The position numbers were made by a program, and so were the translations under genes. A stretch of DNA of 64,000 nucleotides from assembly GCA_042408965.1 (NCBI GenBank), contig JBHOQN010000144.1, positions 1-64,000 of the forward strand. Direction: 5' to 3'. Under the pieces are notes generated by a model, which saw only the letters and a program-made list of their open reading frames with translations, was not told where the DNA came from and searched no databases. Of the stretch, positions 42,445 through 51,112 are shown in pieces (the first letter of the stretch is position 1; each line of letters begins with the position of its first letter). Source of the stretch: Thermogemmatispora sp042408965 (GTDB lineage Bacteria; Chloroflexota; Ktedonobacteria; Ktedonobacterales; Ktedonobacteraceae).

Positions 42445-43725
42445 GTGAGTAGTTTTATGAGCAGCCCGAAGTTGTACTTTACCAGCGAATCCGTGACCGA
42501 GGGCCACCCTGATAAGCTCTGTGATCAGATCTCTGATGCTATCCTTGATGCCATTCTGGCCCAGGACCCGCTGGCGCGTGTGGCCTGTGAGACGGCCACA
42601 ACCACTGGCCTGGTGCTGGTTGCTGGTGAGATCACAACCACCGCCTGGATCGACATGCCGGCCGTGGTGCGCAAGACGATTGAGCAGGTCGGGTATATTA
42701 ATGCAGACTATGGTTTTGATTATCGCACCTGTGGGATTGTGACGTCGATCGGTAAGCAGTCGCCAGATATTGATCTAGGGGTCAGCCGTTCAGCCGAGGC
42801 GAAGAGTGGCGCCGTACTGACCGATGATGAACTGGAGCAGATTGGCGCCGGCGACCAGGGGATGATGATTGGCTTCGCCTGCAACGAGACCCCCGAACTC
42901 ATGCCCTTGCCCATCAGTCTCGCTCACAGACTGGTCTATCAGCTCTCTCAGGTGCGGCGTCGTTCATGGGCCGGTGATGGTCCGATGGCCTATTTGCGTC
43001 CCGATGGCAAGAGTCAGGTGACGGTGCAGTATGAATATGGCCGCCCGGTGCGCGTTGATACACTGGTTGTCTCCACGCAGCATGCGGAGTATGTTGACCA
43101 GGAGCAGATTCGCCAGGATGTCATCGAGCACGTGATCAAGCCAGTCGTGCCTGAGCATCTGCTGGATGCCCGCACACGCATTCTGGTCAATCCGACGGGA
43201 CGTTTTGTGATCGGAGGCCCGATGGGCGATGCTGGTCTGACCGGGCGTAAGATTATCGTTGATACCTATGGTGGCATGGCGCGCCACGGAGGTGGGGCAT
43301 TCAGCGGCAAGGACCCCACCAAGGTTGATCGCTCTGGGGCCTACATGGCGCGCTATATCGCGAAGAATCTGGTGGCGGCTGGCCTGGCTGATCGTCTGGA
43401 GCTGCAGGTTTCCTACGCAATCGGGGTGGCCCGCCCGCTCTCCCTCTTTGTTGATACCGCGGGCACAGGGCGCGTCTCCGATGAGGAGATCGTGCGCCTG
43501 ATTCAGGAGCATTTCGATCTACGGCCCGCGGCCATTATCCAGAAGCTGAATCTGCGTCGCCCGCTCTATCGCCCCACAGCCGCCTACGGCCATTTCGGGC
43601 GCACCGACATCGATGCCCCCTGGGAGGCGCTGGATAAGGTGGAGGCCCTGCGCACCAGCGTCGGCATCCGTGGCGATGGCGCAACGCCGCAGACGCTGAG
43701 CGGTGAGACCGCCGACATCAACTGA
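42445..43725 (+). CDS. metK: S-adenosylmethionine synthetase
   Basis: 426-residue enzyme making S-adenosylmethionine from methionine and ATP. Blocks: TSESVTEGHPDKLCDQISDA, GAGDQGMMIGFACNE, the PPi loop GGAFSGKDPTKVDRSGAY, and FGRTDIDAPWE near the end. GTG 42445 has AGGAGGAG nine bases upstream and is preferred to ATG 42457. Control by the SAM riboswitch upstream closes a feedback loop, and ahcY upstream recycles the methylation by-product. A strong hairpin follows. Confidence 0.97.
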   Translation: MSSFMSSPKLYFTSESVTEGHPDKLCDQISDAILDAILAQDPLARVACETATTTGLVLVAGEITTTAWIDMPAVVRKTIEQVGYINADYGFDYRTCGIVTSIGKQSPDIDLGVSRSAEAKSGAVLTDDELEQIGAGDQGMMIGFACNETPELMPLPISLAHRLVYQLSQVRRRSWAGDGPMAYLRPDGKSQVTVQYEYGRPVRVDTLVVSTQHAEYVDQEQIRQDVIEHVIKPVVPEHLLDARTRILVNPTGRFVIGGPMGDAGLTGRKIIVDTYGGMARHGGGAFSGKDPTKVDRSGAYMARYIAKNLVAAGLADRLELQVSYAIGVARPLSLFVDTAGTGRVSDEEIVRLIQEHFDLRPAAIIQKLNLRRPLYRPTAAYGHFGRTDIDAPWEALDKVEALRTSVGIRGDGATPQTLSGETADIN

Positions 43726-43740
43726 ACTGAGGAGCGCACA

Positions 43741-43807
43741 CAGGCGGAGAGCGACGCACCAGCAGGAGCATCTCTCTACGCCTGGTGCTGCTCTCCTTCC
43801 CCGCCTG
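43741..43807 (+). terminator. long nested hairpin after metK
   Basis: CAGGCGG/CCGCCTG, GGAGAGC/GCTCTCC and GCACCAG/CTGGTGC stack into one long hairpin (43741-43807) 15 bp after the metK stop. No U-tract. Confidence 0.6.
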
Positions 43808-44058
43808 TTCCCCTGTGCTTCGCTGTCCTGTCCCAGGCCATCCATCGCTATGGTGGTGCTCCCTGTTCTCTCTTTTCTGGGTATGCTATGATTAGCTCGC
43901 ACAGATAACGATCATACAAGGCACCCGTGACGCTGGCGCCGCCAGCCGGCAAACAGGGTCCAGAAAAAGGGACCCCATCGGCGTCTAATCAACAGCGAGT
44001 CCTCCGGGGCGGCGCTCTATCGCGGGCGAGCACTACGTGCCAGAAAGGGAATCGCTAC

Positions 44059-45207
44059 ATGGACTTTTCGCTCAACGAGGAGCAGCTAGCTATTCGCACC
44101 ACCTGCCGTGAGTTTGCCGAGCAGGAGATCAAACCCCGTGCGGAAGAGATGGATCGCACCGCTGCCTTCCCCTATGATCTGGTGCGCAAGATGGGGGAGC
44201 TGGGATTGCTTGGCCTGCCTTTCCCTGAAGAGTATGGAGGCGCAGGGGCTGATTTCCTCTCCTACTGCATTGCGATTGAGGAGATCTCTCGCGGCGACGT
44301 CTCGGTCGGCATCACGATGGAGGCGCATACCTCGCTGGGGGCGATGCCGTTCTACCTCTTTGGCTCGCAGGAGCAGAAAGAGCGCTATCTACCACCACTG
44401 GCAAGCGGTCAGCAGCTCTGGGCCTTTGGCATGACTGAGCCGGAGGCTGGCTCGGACGCCGGCAGTCCGCGCACACGCGCGGTGCTACGCGATGGCTTCT
44501 GGCATATCAATGGCTCGAAGGCCTTTATCACCAATGCTGGCACCGATATCAGCGCCGGGGTGACCATCACGGCCGTGACGGGAACCCGTCCCGATGGACA
44601 CAGCGAGATTACCAATCTGATTGTGCCGCGGGGCACGCCCGGCTACAGCATCGGCAGTCCCTATCGCAAGATGGGATGGAAGGCTTCGGATACCCGGCCG
44701 CTCACCTTTGAGGATTGTGTGGTCCCTGAGGAGAATGTCCTGGGACAGCGCGGCGAGGGCTTCAAACAGTTCATGCAGATCCTCGACGGCGGACGTGTGG
44801 CCATCGCAGCGCTGGCGGTCGGTCTGGCCCAGGCCTGCCTCGATGAGGCGCTGAGCTACGCGAAGCAGCGCCGCCAGTTTGGACAGCCCATCAGCAAATT
44901 CCAGGCTATTCAGATGAAGCTGGCTGACATGGCGACCGAGATCGAACTGGCGCGTCTGATGTACTACAAAGCTGCCTGGCTGCATATGCAGGGCCGGCCG
45001 TTCAGTGCTGAGGCCTCGATGGCCAAGCTCTTTGCCTCGGAGACAGCCAAGCGGGCTGCAGATCAGGCCGTACAGATCCACGGTGGCTATGGTTTCATGG
45101 ATGAGTACCCGGTGTCGCGCTACTGGCGCAGCGTCAAAATCAATGAGATCGGCGAAGGAACCAGCGAGGTGCAGCGCCTGATTATTGCCAAGCATCTCGG
45201 GTGCTGA
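44059..45207 (+). CDS. acyl-CoA dehydrogenase
   Basis: 382-residue FAD flavoenzyme making the first double bond in acyl-CoA oxidation. Blocks: GLPFPEEYGGAGADFLSYC, WAFGMTEPEAGSDAGSPRT, INGSKAFITNAG, GGRVAIAALAVGLAQACLDEAL, YAKQRRQFGQPISKFQAIQ, and VQIHGGYGFMDEYPVSRYWR; the catalytic Glu is in EIGEGTSEVQR. Substrate chain length or branching cannot be read. AAAGGGA lies nine bases before ATG 44059; a TG-C-TATGAT at 43884-43892 may be its promoter. It stands apart from other fatty-acid genes. Confidence 0.95.
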   Translation: MDFSLNEEQLAIRTTCREFAEQEIKPRAEEMDRTAAFPYDLVRKMGELGLLGLPFPEEYGGAGADFLSYCIAIEEISRGDVSVGITMEAHTSLGAMPFYLFGSQEQKERYLPPLASGQQLWAFGMTEPEAGSDAGSPRTRAVLRDGFWHINGSKAFITNAGTDISAGVTITAVTGTRPDGHSEITNLIVPRGTPGYSIGSPYRKMGWKASDTRPLTFEDCVVPEENVLGQRGEGFKQFMQILDGGRVAIAALAVGLAQACLDEALSYAKQRRQFGQPISKFQAIQMKLADMATEIELARLMYYKAAWLHMQGRPFSAEASMAKLFASETAKRAADQAVQIHGGYGFMDEYPVSRYWRSVKINEIGEGTSEVQRLIIAKHLGC

Positions 45208-45273
45208 TCACGTGTTGATCGGAGGCTGAACAGCCATCCCGGTTCCTGCCGCAACGAAAGGAGAGACAGAACG

Positions 45274-45972
45274 ATGGAGATCACATCGAATGGGGAAGTC
45301 CCTACCAGGACAACCGATCGTACGGACGTTGTGACAGCCCTTCGGCCCCCCGAGCGTCTGAAGCACCTGCGCTTTCCCACCTTTGTGCATGACCATCCTA
45401 AGGTCGTGAATGTCAACCAGCTTGCGGATGATCAGCTCACGCTGGGGCAGAAAGTGGCCGATGCCGTGGCCGGTTTTGTGGGAAGCTGGCCCTTTATTAT
45501 CGGGCAGAGCTGTGTGCTGGCCTTGTGGCTGATTTTGAATAGCGTGGCGTGGATCAATCACTGGGACCCGTATCCCTTCATCCTCCTGAACCTCATGCTC
45601 AGTTTTCAAGCGGCCTACGCAGCACCTTTTGTCATGATGTCCCAGAATCGCCAGGCCGAAAAGGACCGTCTGACCGCGCAGAACGACTATCTGACCGACT
45701 GTAAGGGAGAGGAAGAGATTCGCCACATGATGGAGCACCTGGATCACCAGGATGCCTTGATCCTGCAGGTAGTTCAGCGTCTGGAAGAGCAGGGTGAACG
45801 TCTGGCGCATCAAGAGAAGCTGACCCTCGACATTGTGCAGCATCTTGAGAAGCAGAATGAGCATCTCAGGGCACAGCATCAAGAGATGCTCGCCCTTCTG
45901 CGCGAGGTTAATCCTCAACAGGCCCGGCTGTTGGAGCAGATGACTGGTGAAGAATCAGATCAGGGGCAGTGA
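45274..45972 (+). CDS. DUF1003 family membrane protein
   Basis: 232 residues. The DUF1003 domain has a hydrophilic N-terminus, then two membrane helices (about 65-83 and 100-120) with GSWPFIIGQSCVLALWLILN and FILLNLMLSFQAAYAAPFVMMSQNRQAEKDR, the family core. The C-terminal 80 residues are a His/Gln/Glu-rich coiled coil (about 155-220), longer than usual. AAAGGAG precedes ATG 45274. Function of the family is unknown. Confidence 0.88.
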   Translation: MEITSNGEVPTRTTDRTDVVTALRPPERLKHLRFPTFVHDHPKVVNVNQLADDQLTLGQKVADAVAGFVGSWPFIIGQSCVLALWLILNSVAWINHWDPYPFILLNLMLSFQAAYAAPFVMMSQNRQAEKDRLTAQNDYLTDCKGEEEIRHMMEHLDHQDALILQVVQRLEEQGERLAHQEKLTLDIVQHLEKQNEHLRAQHQEMLALLREVNPQQARLLEQMTGEESDQGQ

Positions 45973-46045
45973 GGTCGGCGGCGCAGCTTGTCGATAACCT
46001 GTCCTGTGGAAGGGTAAGAGCGGTAAAGCGTGACAAGAGGAAGAA

Positions 46046-46095
46046 GGGGGAGACGCTCCGCTAGCCGCAACCAGCGCACGCGGAGCATCTCCCCC
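46046..46095. terminator. 16-bp hairpin between convergent genes
   Basis: GGGGGAGACGCTCCGC (46046-46061) pairs with GCGGAGCATCTCCCCC (46080-46095) with one mismatch. It sits between the DUF1003 gene and the convergent anti-sigma gene and could end both. Confidence 0.6.
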
Positions 46096-46154
46096 TGAGT
46101 GTCTGCCTCCTGCCTCACTGCGCCCTCATCGCCAACAGCTCAGGAGCTGGTCCC

Positions 46155-48014
46155 TCATGGATGAGCATTGCTCGTGACGGGCGGCCAGTTGAACATGCCG
46201 AGCGTTGCGAAGGGTGTGCTGGTGGCTGGGGCAGGGGTGCTGGTGCTGGATGTGCTGATGCTGGAATTGCTCCAAACCGCGCTATTGCCGTTCACGGAGA
46301 CGAACTGTGCGCCATTGAGGACCGAGCCGACCTGGACGAACGACTTCGACTCCACATCGAACATCCCATAGGTCCCATTATCCTCCTGCCAGAGGACGAA
46401 GTTCGAGCCGCCCTGTAGCGCGGAGACATGGGAGACCGTGTTGAGCTGGCTAAAGGTATGATCGCTAGAGGAATCAAGCGAGAGCATATAGAGCGAGCCG
46501 CTGATCGAGAAGTCGAGTGCAGATTGGTAGATGCTCGGATCGGCCCAGGGAGTCACGCCAGGATTGAGCGGCGTCTGGGTGGGCGTCACCGGCTGAGTAC
46601 TGCTACTGGGAGTAGCGATCGGCGTAGGGGTGGGCGTGGCCAGAGCCGAAGTCCCATCCAATCCATCGTTTGTATTGAGCATAAAGAAGGTCTGATCGAC
46701 CACCAGCGGCCGGAAGGAGGTGCCATCCGCCCGGAACAGCCAGATTTGCGGGGCTGTATGCGGGAGCCAGAGACCTCGTCCTGGGGAAGGGACCGGGATA
46801 GGCTGCTCTGTCCAGATATTGCTCTGAATGCTGCCATCAGCGGTGAGCCATTCATCGGCCCAGAAGATATGGGCGCCGTCGCTCGTCGCTGTCGGCGAGG
46901 TATAGACATGGCCTGCAGACGCTCTGGCGATCTCACTGCGTGTAAAGTGAGCGCCATTGGAGTCGCTCTCCAGGTCATAGCGCCAGAGGTGAGAGATACC
47001 GTTCTGGTCGATGGCGGCGATGAGCAGCTCGTTGTTCGAGAACCAGATTCCTGGGACAGGCGTGTGGACCACATCCGGCGTGAGCGCCGGATTGTACGTG
47101 CCGTTCAACAGCAGGCGAGCGCTACTGGCCGTGCTCTGGCCATCCAGGGCCAGGTAATGCAGGCTCCAGGTGCGAGCGCCCTCAGTCGTTGTGTCGCGCT
47201 CGCTGCGATTCCCGCGGTGCGCTGTTGCCGCGGGCGCATCGAATTGCAGCCAGACCAGGCGGTTATGTGAGCTGCCCAGGACGATCAGCGGACTCTCAAC
47301 CGGGCTGGCGAGGAGGGGCTCGCTCTGGCGCGTCTGTCTATCCATGCGCAGCAGCATCCAGGTCGTGGGAGTGGCGTTATTGAAGGCCGTATAGTAGATG
47401 AGATTGCCATCCGCCACAGCACTGACCACATTGGTGTAGGAGGTTTGCGTGATGTAGCGCAGCATCACTACGTTCGTAGGATGGTTGATCGCAGCCGGTG
47501 GGGCGATGGGACCGGGCGTGTTCTGGGCCAGCAGAAGCAGGGAGGTCAGGCCTCCCGTGAGCAGAGCCAGCAAGAAGGTGGCGGCCACGGCCAGAGCAGC
47601 CAGATGGGGCATCTGCGTGCGACGTCCTGGCCGGTGAGGCATCTGGATCACGGGCAGCGGGCCGGTTTCGGCTGTGGAGAAGGTTGCCAGCGGATCACGC
47701 TCAGCCACCTGCTCAATGTGCTCCTGAAGATAGGGCTTCAGGAAAGCCGGAGGTGGCGGGGTCCCCGGCACGGCGTGTTGCAGAAAGCGGCTGTGCTCAA
47801 CAGCCAGCGCGCGCATCAGCTTCTCACGCATCTCCGGTGGCGGCTCGATGGCGGGAAGCTGTTGCAGCCGAGCGCTTACCAGTTCAAACTCGGCCAGCGC
47901 CTGCCGACACTCGGCGCACCGTTCCAGATGCTCATCCAGCTCGCCGATGTCGGGTAGATCCTCTTGTAATTCACGATAGACCGCGAGTAGTGCCCGCGCC
48001 TGTGTGCAGTTCAC
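46155..48014 (-). CDS. zinc-finger anti-sigma factor with large ectodomain
   Basis: 619 residues. The N-terminus is a zinc anti-sigma domain with H-xxx-C-xx-C (His29, Cys33, Cys36, in DEHLERCAECRQAL). One membrane helix (about 137-161) leads to a 450-residue extracytoplasmic part of repeated beta blades (YYTAFNNATPTTWMLLRMD, LIAAIDQNGISHLWRYDL, NFVLWQEDNGTYGMFDVE), probably a propeller, with a Thr/Pro-rich linker near 450-485. It should hold the sigma encoded upstream inactive until an outside signal arrives. Its start overlaps the sigma stop by four bases, so both are made together. Confidence 0.92.
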   Translation of the reverse strand: MNCTQARALLAVYRELQEDLPDIGELDEHLERCAECRQALAEFELVSARLQQLPAIEPPPEMREKLMRALAVEHSRFLQHAVPGTPPPPAFLKPYLQEHIEQVAERDPLATFSTAETGPLPVIQMPHRPGRRTQMPHLAALAVAATFLLALLTGGLTSLLLLAQNTPGPIAPPAAINHPTNVVMLRYITQTSYTNVVSAVADGNLIYYTAFNNATPTTWMLLRMDRQTRQSEPLLASPVESPLIVLGSSHNRLVWLQFDAPAATAHRGNRSERDTTTEGARTWSLHYLALDGQSTASSARLLLNGTYNPALTPDVVHTPVPGIWFSNNELLIAAIDQNGISHLWRYDLESDSNGAHFTRSEIARASAGHVYTSPTATSDGAHIFWADEWLTADGSIQSNIWTEQPIPVPSPGRGLWLPHTAPQIWLFRADGTSFRPLVVDQTFFMLNTNDGLDGTSALATPTPTPIATPSSSTQPVTPTQTPLNPGVTPWADPSIYQSALDFSISGSLYMLSLDSSSDHTFSQLNTVSHVSALQGGSNFVLWQEDNGTYGMFDVESKSFVQVGSVLNGAQFVSVNGNSAVWSNSSISTSSTSTPAPATSTPFATLGMFNWPPVTSNAHP

Positions 48015-48838
48015 TCTTCCCCCACCTCTTGTCGATACAGACTGATGAAACGTTCTCGTGCGCGCATAAGACGCATCTTCACGGCTGAAGCGCTGATATT
48101 CAGCATCTGAGCGATCTCCGCACAGGAGAACCCGTTCTGCTCATAGAGCCAGAGGCAGATGGCGTATTTAGGCGGTAGCTGTTTCATCACCCGCTCAACG
48201 ATCTCGCGGTCAGCTACCCGGTTCTCGAAGCGTCCGCCGTCGTAGCTACCACGCTCGTACAGGCCGCTAGCGGCGCTTGCTCTTCCTTCTCCGCCCTCAT
48301 CCCCGTTGCCAGGGAAGCCGTCACTGGAGGGGCTACCCGTTTCTGAGAGCACGCCCGCCCCGATGCCGCGGTCGTCATTAAACATTGACAGCGGCAGCCA
48401 GGAGATCAGGCGGCGGCGGCGCAAGGCGTCTTTGGTCGTGTTCGTCGCAATGCAATAGAGCCAGGCTGACAGCGCGCCAGGCTGTACAACCGTTCCTGAT
48501 AAGAGTGCCCGATAGGCTTTGACGAAAACGTCCTGTGCAAGATCATACGCCTGTTCACGATTTCCAATCATGTGATAGATGAAGTTGGTGATAGGCGTCT
48601 GGTAGCGAAGGAAGATCGCCTCAAAGTCCGCCACATCTACGCCATGGACCTCCCTTTGCGAAGCGGTGGCTGTTGGCAAAGAGAGGGCCTCTGTCTCAGC
48701 AGCGACCTCATTCCCGGAGCCTGCCGCCTGACCATCCTTCTCTTCGGACAGAGGCATATCTGGATGTTCCGAGCGGGTAGCATCCAGGAGAGAGGGCCAG
48801 CTACCATTCGTAGTGTAGAGACGGATGGAGGTATCCAT
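48011..48838 (-). CDS. ECF-type sigma factor with anti-sigma partner
   Basis: 275 residues. A 70-residue polar N-terminal extension precedes region 2 (FEAIFLRYQTPITNFIYHMI, AYDLAQDVFVKAYRALLSG, LSAWLYCIATNTTKDALRRR). A Gly/Ser-rich linker of about 60 residues separates it from region 4 (LPPKYAICLWLYEQNGFSCA, EIAQMLNISASAVKMRLMRA). Both the extension and linker are longer than normal. ATG 48838 has only AAGGTTG upstream. It is translationally coupled with the anti-sigma gene. Confidence 0.92.
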   Translation of the reverse strand: MDTSIRLYTTNGSWPSLLDATRSEHPDMPLSEEKDGQAAGSGNEVAAETEALSLPTATASQREVHGVDVADFEAIFLRYQTPITNFIYHMIGNREQAYDLAQDVFVKAYRALLSGTVVQPGALSAWLYCIATNTTKDALRRRRLISWLPLSMFNDDRGIGAGVLSETGSPSSDGFPGNGDEGGEGRASAASGLYERGSYDGGRFENRVADREIVERVMKQLPPKYAICLWLYEQNGFSCAEIAQMLNISASAVKMRLMRARERFISLYRQEVGEE

Positions 48839-49186
48839 TGGTTACATCAACCTTATATCTTCAGTGCGTCGTGCCTCATGAACACAATTGACCTTTTAAA
48901 GCATAGCATATGCATGCCACCGGCGCTGTGAGGCAGCAGACAGAGTATATACGGATTTTCCCACGTCCTCTACCTCTCGTGGAGCGGCGCCGATGGCAGG
49001 TATTCTCGATCTGACTGGCTGACTGGCTGACTGACAGCCGGCTGCTGGTGATCCTGCAGACCCGCAGACAGATACAGTATAGCATATGCAGCGACCCTGA
49101 CGCAGGGTGCCCACAGGAGGAAGCTCCTCAGCCGTGGCAGGGCGCTCTATCTTGTCTTCGTGTGCTCTTTCTGGTACGATAAGGGC
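48839..49186. other. divergent spacer between ECF sigma and holB
   Basis: Contains an 8-bp tandem (unit TGACTGGC, about three copies, 49012-49033). The sequence TAGCATATGCA occurs twice (about 48903 and 49080), about 177 bp apart, which may mark shared -10 or regulator sites; read on the minus strand the second copy gives TATGCTATACT. No gene seen. Confidence 0.4.
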
Positions 49187-50218
49187 ATGACCGCTACAGC
49201 TCTTCAGGAAGCCGCCCAGGGGTGGGGCATCATCGGCCATGAGCATGCGCTTGAGCGTCTGCGGCGCACGCTGCTGTCGCAGCAGGTGCGACATGCGTAC
49301 CTCTTCACCGGGCCGGATCATACGGGCAAGTCCTTGCTGGCCCTGCGTTTTGCCCAGGCGCTGCTCTGCACTGGCGGGCCTGATCCGCGCGTGGCGCCGG
49401 CCAATCCCTGCAATGCCTGTCTCTCCTGTCGCAAGGTGATGCATGGCAACCACCCGGATATTCACTGCATCAGCCGCTTGCCCGACAAGCAGTTTATTCT
49501 GATTGAGCAGATTCGCGCCTTGCAGGGTGAATCCGCGCGACGCACCCTCGAAGGGAGGTACAACGTCTTCATCATTCAAGGGGCGCACGAGATGAATGCT
49601 CAGGCGGCAAACTGTCTGTTGAAGACTCTTGAAGAGCCGGAGCCGAAGGTGATCTTGCTGCTGACGGCGCCAGAGCGGGGCCTGCTCTTGCCGACGATTC
49701 TCTCGCGGGTGCAGCACATTGCCCTGCATCTGCTCAGCAGCGTGCAGATCAGGGCCGCACTGGAGACGTACTGGGAGGTGGAGGCAGAAGAGGCGGCCCT
49801 GGTGGCCGCGCTAGCCGCCGGGAGGATGGGCTGGGCCATTCGAGCGATTGACGATGAGAGCCTGCTAGGGGAGCGGCGCGAGCAGCTGGAAGTGCTGACC
49901 CGCCTGCCGGCGGCCAGCCGGGTGGAGCGTTTCGCACTGGTTCAGCGTCTGGGCACTGATGCCGAGAAGCTGCGGGCCCTCCTGGAACTCTGGCTGCTCT
50001 GGTGGCGCGATCTCTTGCTGGCGGCCCACAACAGTCTTGATCTGACCGTCAATGTCGACCTGCGTCAACTCGTGCAGAAGGAGGCAGCGGCCCTCGGTCC
50101 CGATGTGGCTCGGCGCATGATCTCCGCGATTCTGCGGACGCTCGAGGCGCTGGATCAGAATGTCAACGCTCGCGCCGCCCTGGAGGTGCTGATGCTGGAC
50201 CTCCCTGGCGGGGTCTGA
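49187..50218 (+). CDS. holB: DNA polymerase III subunit delta'
   Basis: 343-residue clamp-loader subunit. AAA+ features: IIGHEHALERLRRTLLSQQV, a P-loop FTGPDHTGKSLLALRFAQAL, zinc cysteines in CNACLSCRKVMHGNHPDIH, and NCLLKTLEEPEPKVILLLTA (sensor/box VII region). The SRC motif is SRV here, and the Walker B (VFIIQGAHEMN) lacks the DExx acids, as expected for the non-hydrolysing delta' subunit. ATG 49187 has AAGGG almost touching it, so the transcript may be poorly led; GTG 49160 is possible. Confidence 0.9.
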   Translation: MTATALQEAAQGWGIIGHEHALERLRRTLLSQQVRHAYLFTGPDHTGKSLLALRFAQALLCTGGPDPRVAPANPCNACLSCRKVMHGNHPDIHCISRLPDKQFILIEQIRALQGESARRTLEGRYNVFIIQGAHEMNAQAANCLLKTLEEPEPKVILLLTAPERGLLLPTILSRVQHIALHLLSSVQIRAALETYWEVEAEEAALVAALAAGRMGWAIRAIDDESLLGERREQLEVLTRLPAASRVERFALVQRLGTDAEKLRALLELWLLWWRDLLLAAHNSLDLTVNVDLRQLVQKEAAALGPDVARRMISAILRTLEALDQNVNARAALEVLMLDLPGGV

Positions 50219-50312
50219 GTCGTTGCCTTCCTTGCCCGCTATCCTGCTGGAGCACTCCCGGCCTGGCTGGTCGTGGCGTGTCTGTTTTCCGCGTGGAAGG
50301 AGTCAATACACC

Positions 50313-51110
50313 ATGCAGAGTGATTTCCAACACCTCTTAGTCGACCAGGAAGAAGGCGTCCTGACGATCACGATGAATCGCCCCGAAGTGCTGAACGCCT
50401 TCAATGACCGGATGCTCGAAGAACTCTATGAGGCGCTGGAGGCAGCCGCTGCGGATGAGTCGGTGCGCTGTGTGGTTCTGACCGGTGCCGGCCGGGCCTT
50501 TGGCTCAGGACAGGACTTGCGCAGTTTTGAGGCGCGTGCGACCAGCGAAGAACCGGTCAGGGTCAGTGAACACTTGAAGAAATATCATCGCGTGATCCAC
50601 ACGATTCGGGGAATGGCGAAGCCGGTCATCGCAGCCGTACGGGGCGTGGCAGCGGGTGCCTCCTGTAACGTGGCCCTCTGCTGTGACCTGCGCATCGCCT
50701 CCGACAACGCACGCTTCATCCAGGCCTTTGCCAGAATCGGCCTGGTCCCCGATGCTGGTGGCGGCTTCTTCCTGCCGCGCCTCGTTGGCCTGGGCAAGGC
50801 GCTGGAGCTGGCGATGCTCGCTGATGAGGTCAGCGGACCCGAGGCCGAGCGCATTGGCCTCGTCAATAAGTGCGTGCCCGAGGCTGAGTTTGAGGAGGCG
50901 ACCAGGACACTGGCGCGGCGTCTGGCCCAGGGTCCCACGCGAGCCTATGCACTGATCAAAGAGCTGCTGAATAAGTCCGTCGAATCCGATCTGCACAGCA
51001 GCTTGCAGCTCGAGGGTGAGCTGCAGGAGATTGCCATTGAGACCGCCGATCATCGCGAGGGGGTGGCCGCTCTGCGAGCGCGACGGACTCCCCACTACAC
51101 GGGCCACTGA
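50313..51110 (+). CDS. enoyl-CoA hydratase/isomerase, PaaG-like
   Basis: 265-residue crotonase-fold enzyme. GVLTITMNRPEVLNAFND, VLTGAGRAFGSGQDLRSF (oxyanion hole), GVAAGASCNVALCCDLRIAS, ARIGLVPDAGGGFFLPRLVG and the end block DHREGVAALRARRTPHYTGH. The usual first catalytic Glu is not present and Asp occurs in GLVPDAGG, as in PaaG-type isomerases of phenylacetyl-CoA degradation. Substrate remains inferred. GGAAGGAG ten bases before ATG 50313. Possibly co-transcribed with holB and the next gene. Confidence 0.9.
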   Translation: MQSDFQHLLVDQEEGVLTITMNRPEVLNAFNDRMLEELYEALEAAAADESVRCVVLTGAGRAFGSGQDLRSFEARATSEEPVRVSEHLKKYHRVIHTIRGMAKPVIAAVRGVAAGASCNVALCCDLRIASDNARFIQAFARIGLVPDAGGGFFLPRLVGLGKALELAMLADEVSGPEAERIGLVNKCVPEAEFEEATRTLARRLAQGPTRAYALIKELLNKSVESDLHSSLQLEGELQEIAIETADHREGVAALRARRTPHYTGH

Positions 51111-51112
51111 CG

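Noticed and set aside
48896..49729. A 277-codon minus-strand frame opposite holB
   Set aside because: It mirrors holB codon periodicity and has no recognisable domain; holB motifs are clear on the plus strand.
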